From: Methanosphaera sp. rholeuAM6
Lineage (GTDB): Archaea; Methanobacteriota; Methanobacteria; Methanobacteriales; Methanobacteriaceae
Reading direction: 5' to 3'
Assembly (NCBI GenBank): GCA_003266105.1
Contig: MVAA01000035.1
Span: forward strand, 1 to 6,538
Length of the DNA: 6,538 nt
This document shows, piece by piece, positions 5,863-6,538 of this stretch (position 1 is its first letter; each line of letters opens with the position of its first letter). The notes beneath the pieces are model-generated. The model was not told where the DNA came from and searched no databases. It saw only the letters and a program-made list of their open reading frames with translations. A program made the position numbers and the translations under genes.

Positions 5863-6537
5863 CAGTAATATTTCATAGTTTTCTGTTTTTATTATGTCTA
5901 CAACTTCACCGGTTTTACTTACAAGTTCCGATTCCGATGTTATATGGTCTATTGTAAATGCCACATCATCCACTTGTGCCTTACCTGTTGTTCTGATTTC
6001 CTGCATGATTTCTTCAGGGTTAACGTTTTCTATGTAGTCTATGATTTTCTTTGCGTCCTGTTTGAATTCCGGACCGATTTTGCTCATTACAGGTTCTATG
6101 CTGATAACCTTTTCATGCAAGTCCGGTTTTCCATCCTGAACCGTGATATTTTCAACCTTGTTTGTGTTTTTAATATCATCTATTGTGGATTCTACCTTTT
6201 CAACATCCCCAGTGTATATGTTCACTGTATTCAATGGCTGATTTAATGGTATTCCATGTGATGATTTGTATCTTCTCAGTTCATCAATAATGTCTATTGC
6301 ATAACTTCCAGTTAGTTCAATGTCGTCACTTATCATGTCTTTCTCAACAGCAGGCCATCCTCCATTATGTAATTCAAAGGAACTGTTTCCAAGATATGAA
6401 CTTACATCATCTGCAAAGAATGGTGTGATAGGTGCCATTAGTGCAAGTACTGTTTCTATAACCTTTTTAAGGGTGTATTTTGCATCCTGTGTTGATGTTG
6501 TGTCTTCGTATAGCCTGTATTTTACTGCTTCAATGTA
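5848..6537 (-). CDS. valS: Valyl-tRNA synthetase, C-terminal part; 5' end outside window
   Basis: The frame is open from the right edge of the window to TAA at 5850-5848 and gives the last 229 residues of a class Ia aminoacyl-tRNA synthetase, which charges tRNA-Val with valine. The fragment begins inside the helical anticodon-binding domain (YIEAVKYRLYED near its start). It then has the typical LALMAPITPFFADDV block followed by GGWP (fragment residues about 31-67), then RRYKSSHGIPLNQPLN, characteristic of the archaeal/eukaryotic-like ValS region downstream. The catalytic HIGH and KMSKS motifs would lie outside the window. There is no long C-terminal tRNA-binding coiled coil of the bacterial type. 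The in-frame ATG at 6438 lies within the conserved domain and is not the start. The assignment to ValS rather than IleS or LeuS rests on these blocks and on the length after them; it is probable, not proven. aroA lies 84 bases downstream on the same strand. Confidence 0.87.
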   Translation of the reverse strand, partial: YIEAVKYRLYEDTTSTQDAKYTLKKVIETVLALMAPITPFFADDVSSYLGNSSFELHNGGWPAVEKDMISDDIELTGSYAIDIIDELRRYKSSHGIPLNQPLNTVNIYTGDVEKVESTIDDIKNTNKVENITVQDGKPDLHEKVISIEPVMSKIGPEFKQDAKKIIDYIENVNPEEIMQEIRTTGKAQVDDVAFTIDHITSESELVSKTGEVVDIIKTENYEILLEVQQ

Positions 6538-6538
6538 T

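Noticed and set aside
5848..6438. A separate 196-residue gene starting at the ATG of 6438
   Set aside because: The frame is open without a stop to the window edge, and the ATG lies inside the conserved LALMAPITPFF block of the ValS anticodon-binding domain.

Overview
This AT-rich window looks archaeal, most likely from the Methanobacteriales (Methanosphaera or Methanobrevibacter-like). The evidence is a surface-adhesin tail made of Ig-like repeats, an archaeal-type DHH nuclease with S1 and OB domains, archaeal-type ValS and AroA, purine-rich Shine-Dalgarno sites, T-rich gene ends and TATA-like AT boxes rather than bacterial -35/-10 pairs. The genus is an inference from composition and gene style; no rRNA is present to confirm it.

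Left half, + strand. Positions 2-1126 hold the last 374 residues of a large secreted adhesin-like protein (end of a probable beta-helix, then three Ig-like repeats). A gap with a terminator and a TATA-like box follows. Next is a small unrecognised gene (1264-1770) for a protein with one N-terminal membrane anchor and eight N-glycosylation sequons. It is followed after 44 bases by a 635-residue DHH-family phosphoesterase/exonuclease (1815-3722), probably of the archaeal RecJ-like group associated with replication and repair.

Right half, - strand, converging on the DHH gene. Read in transcription order: the C-terminal 229 residues of valyl-tRNA synthetase (6537-5848), then aroA (EPSP synthase, shikimate pathway, 5763-4486), then nth (endonuclease III, base excision repair, 4471-3818). 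aroA and nth are 14 bases apart and are probably cotranscribed. valS is separated from aroA by a hairpin and a T10 tract. The two halves meet in a 95-base convergent intergenic region with a perfect hairpin and a T7 run.

Most of this is housekeeping. The points that stand out are: (1) endonuclease III has His in place of the second Cys of its [4Fe-4S] motif (C-X6-H-X2-C-X5-C); (2) four of the five gene ends carry perfect 8-10 bp inverted repeats, three of them spanning the stop codon, although archaeal termination is usually described as driven by T-runs alone; (3) the small sequon-rich membrane protein is an orphan sitting beside a DNA nuclease gene. I see no mobile element, CRISPR array, RNA gene or obvious new multi-gene system.
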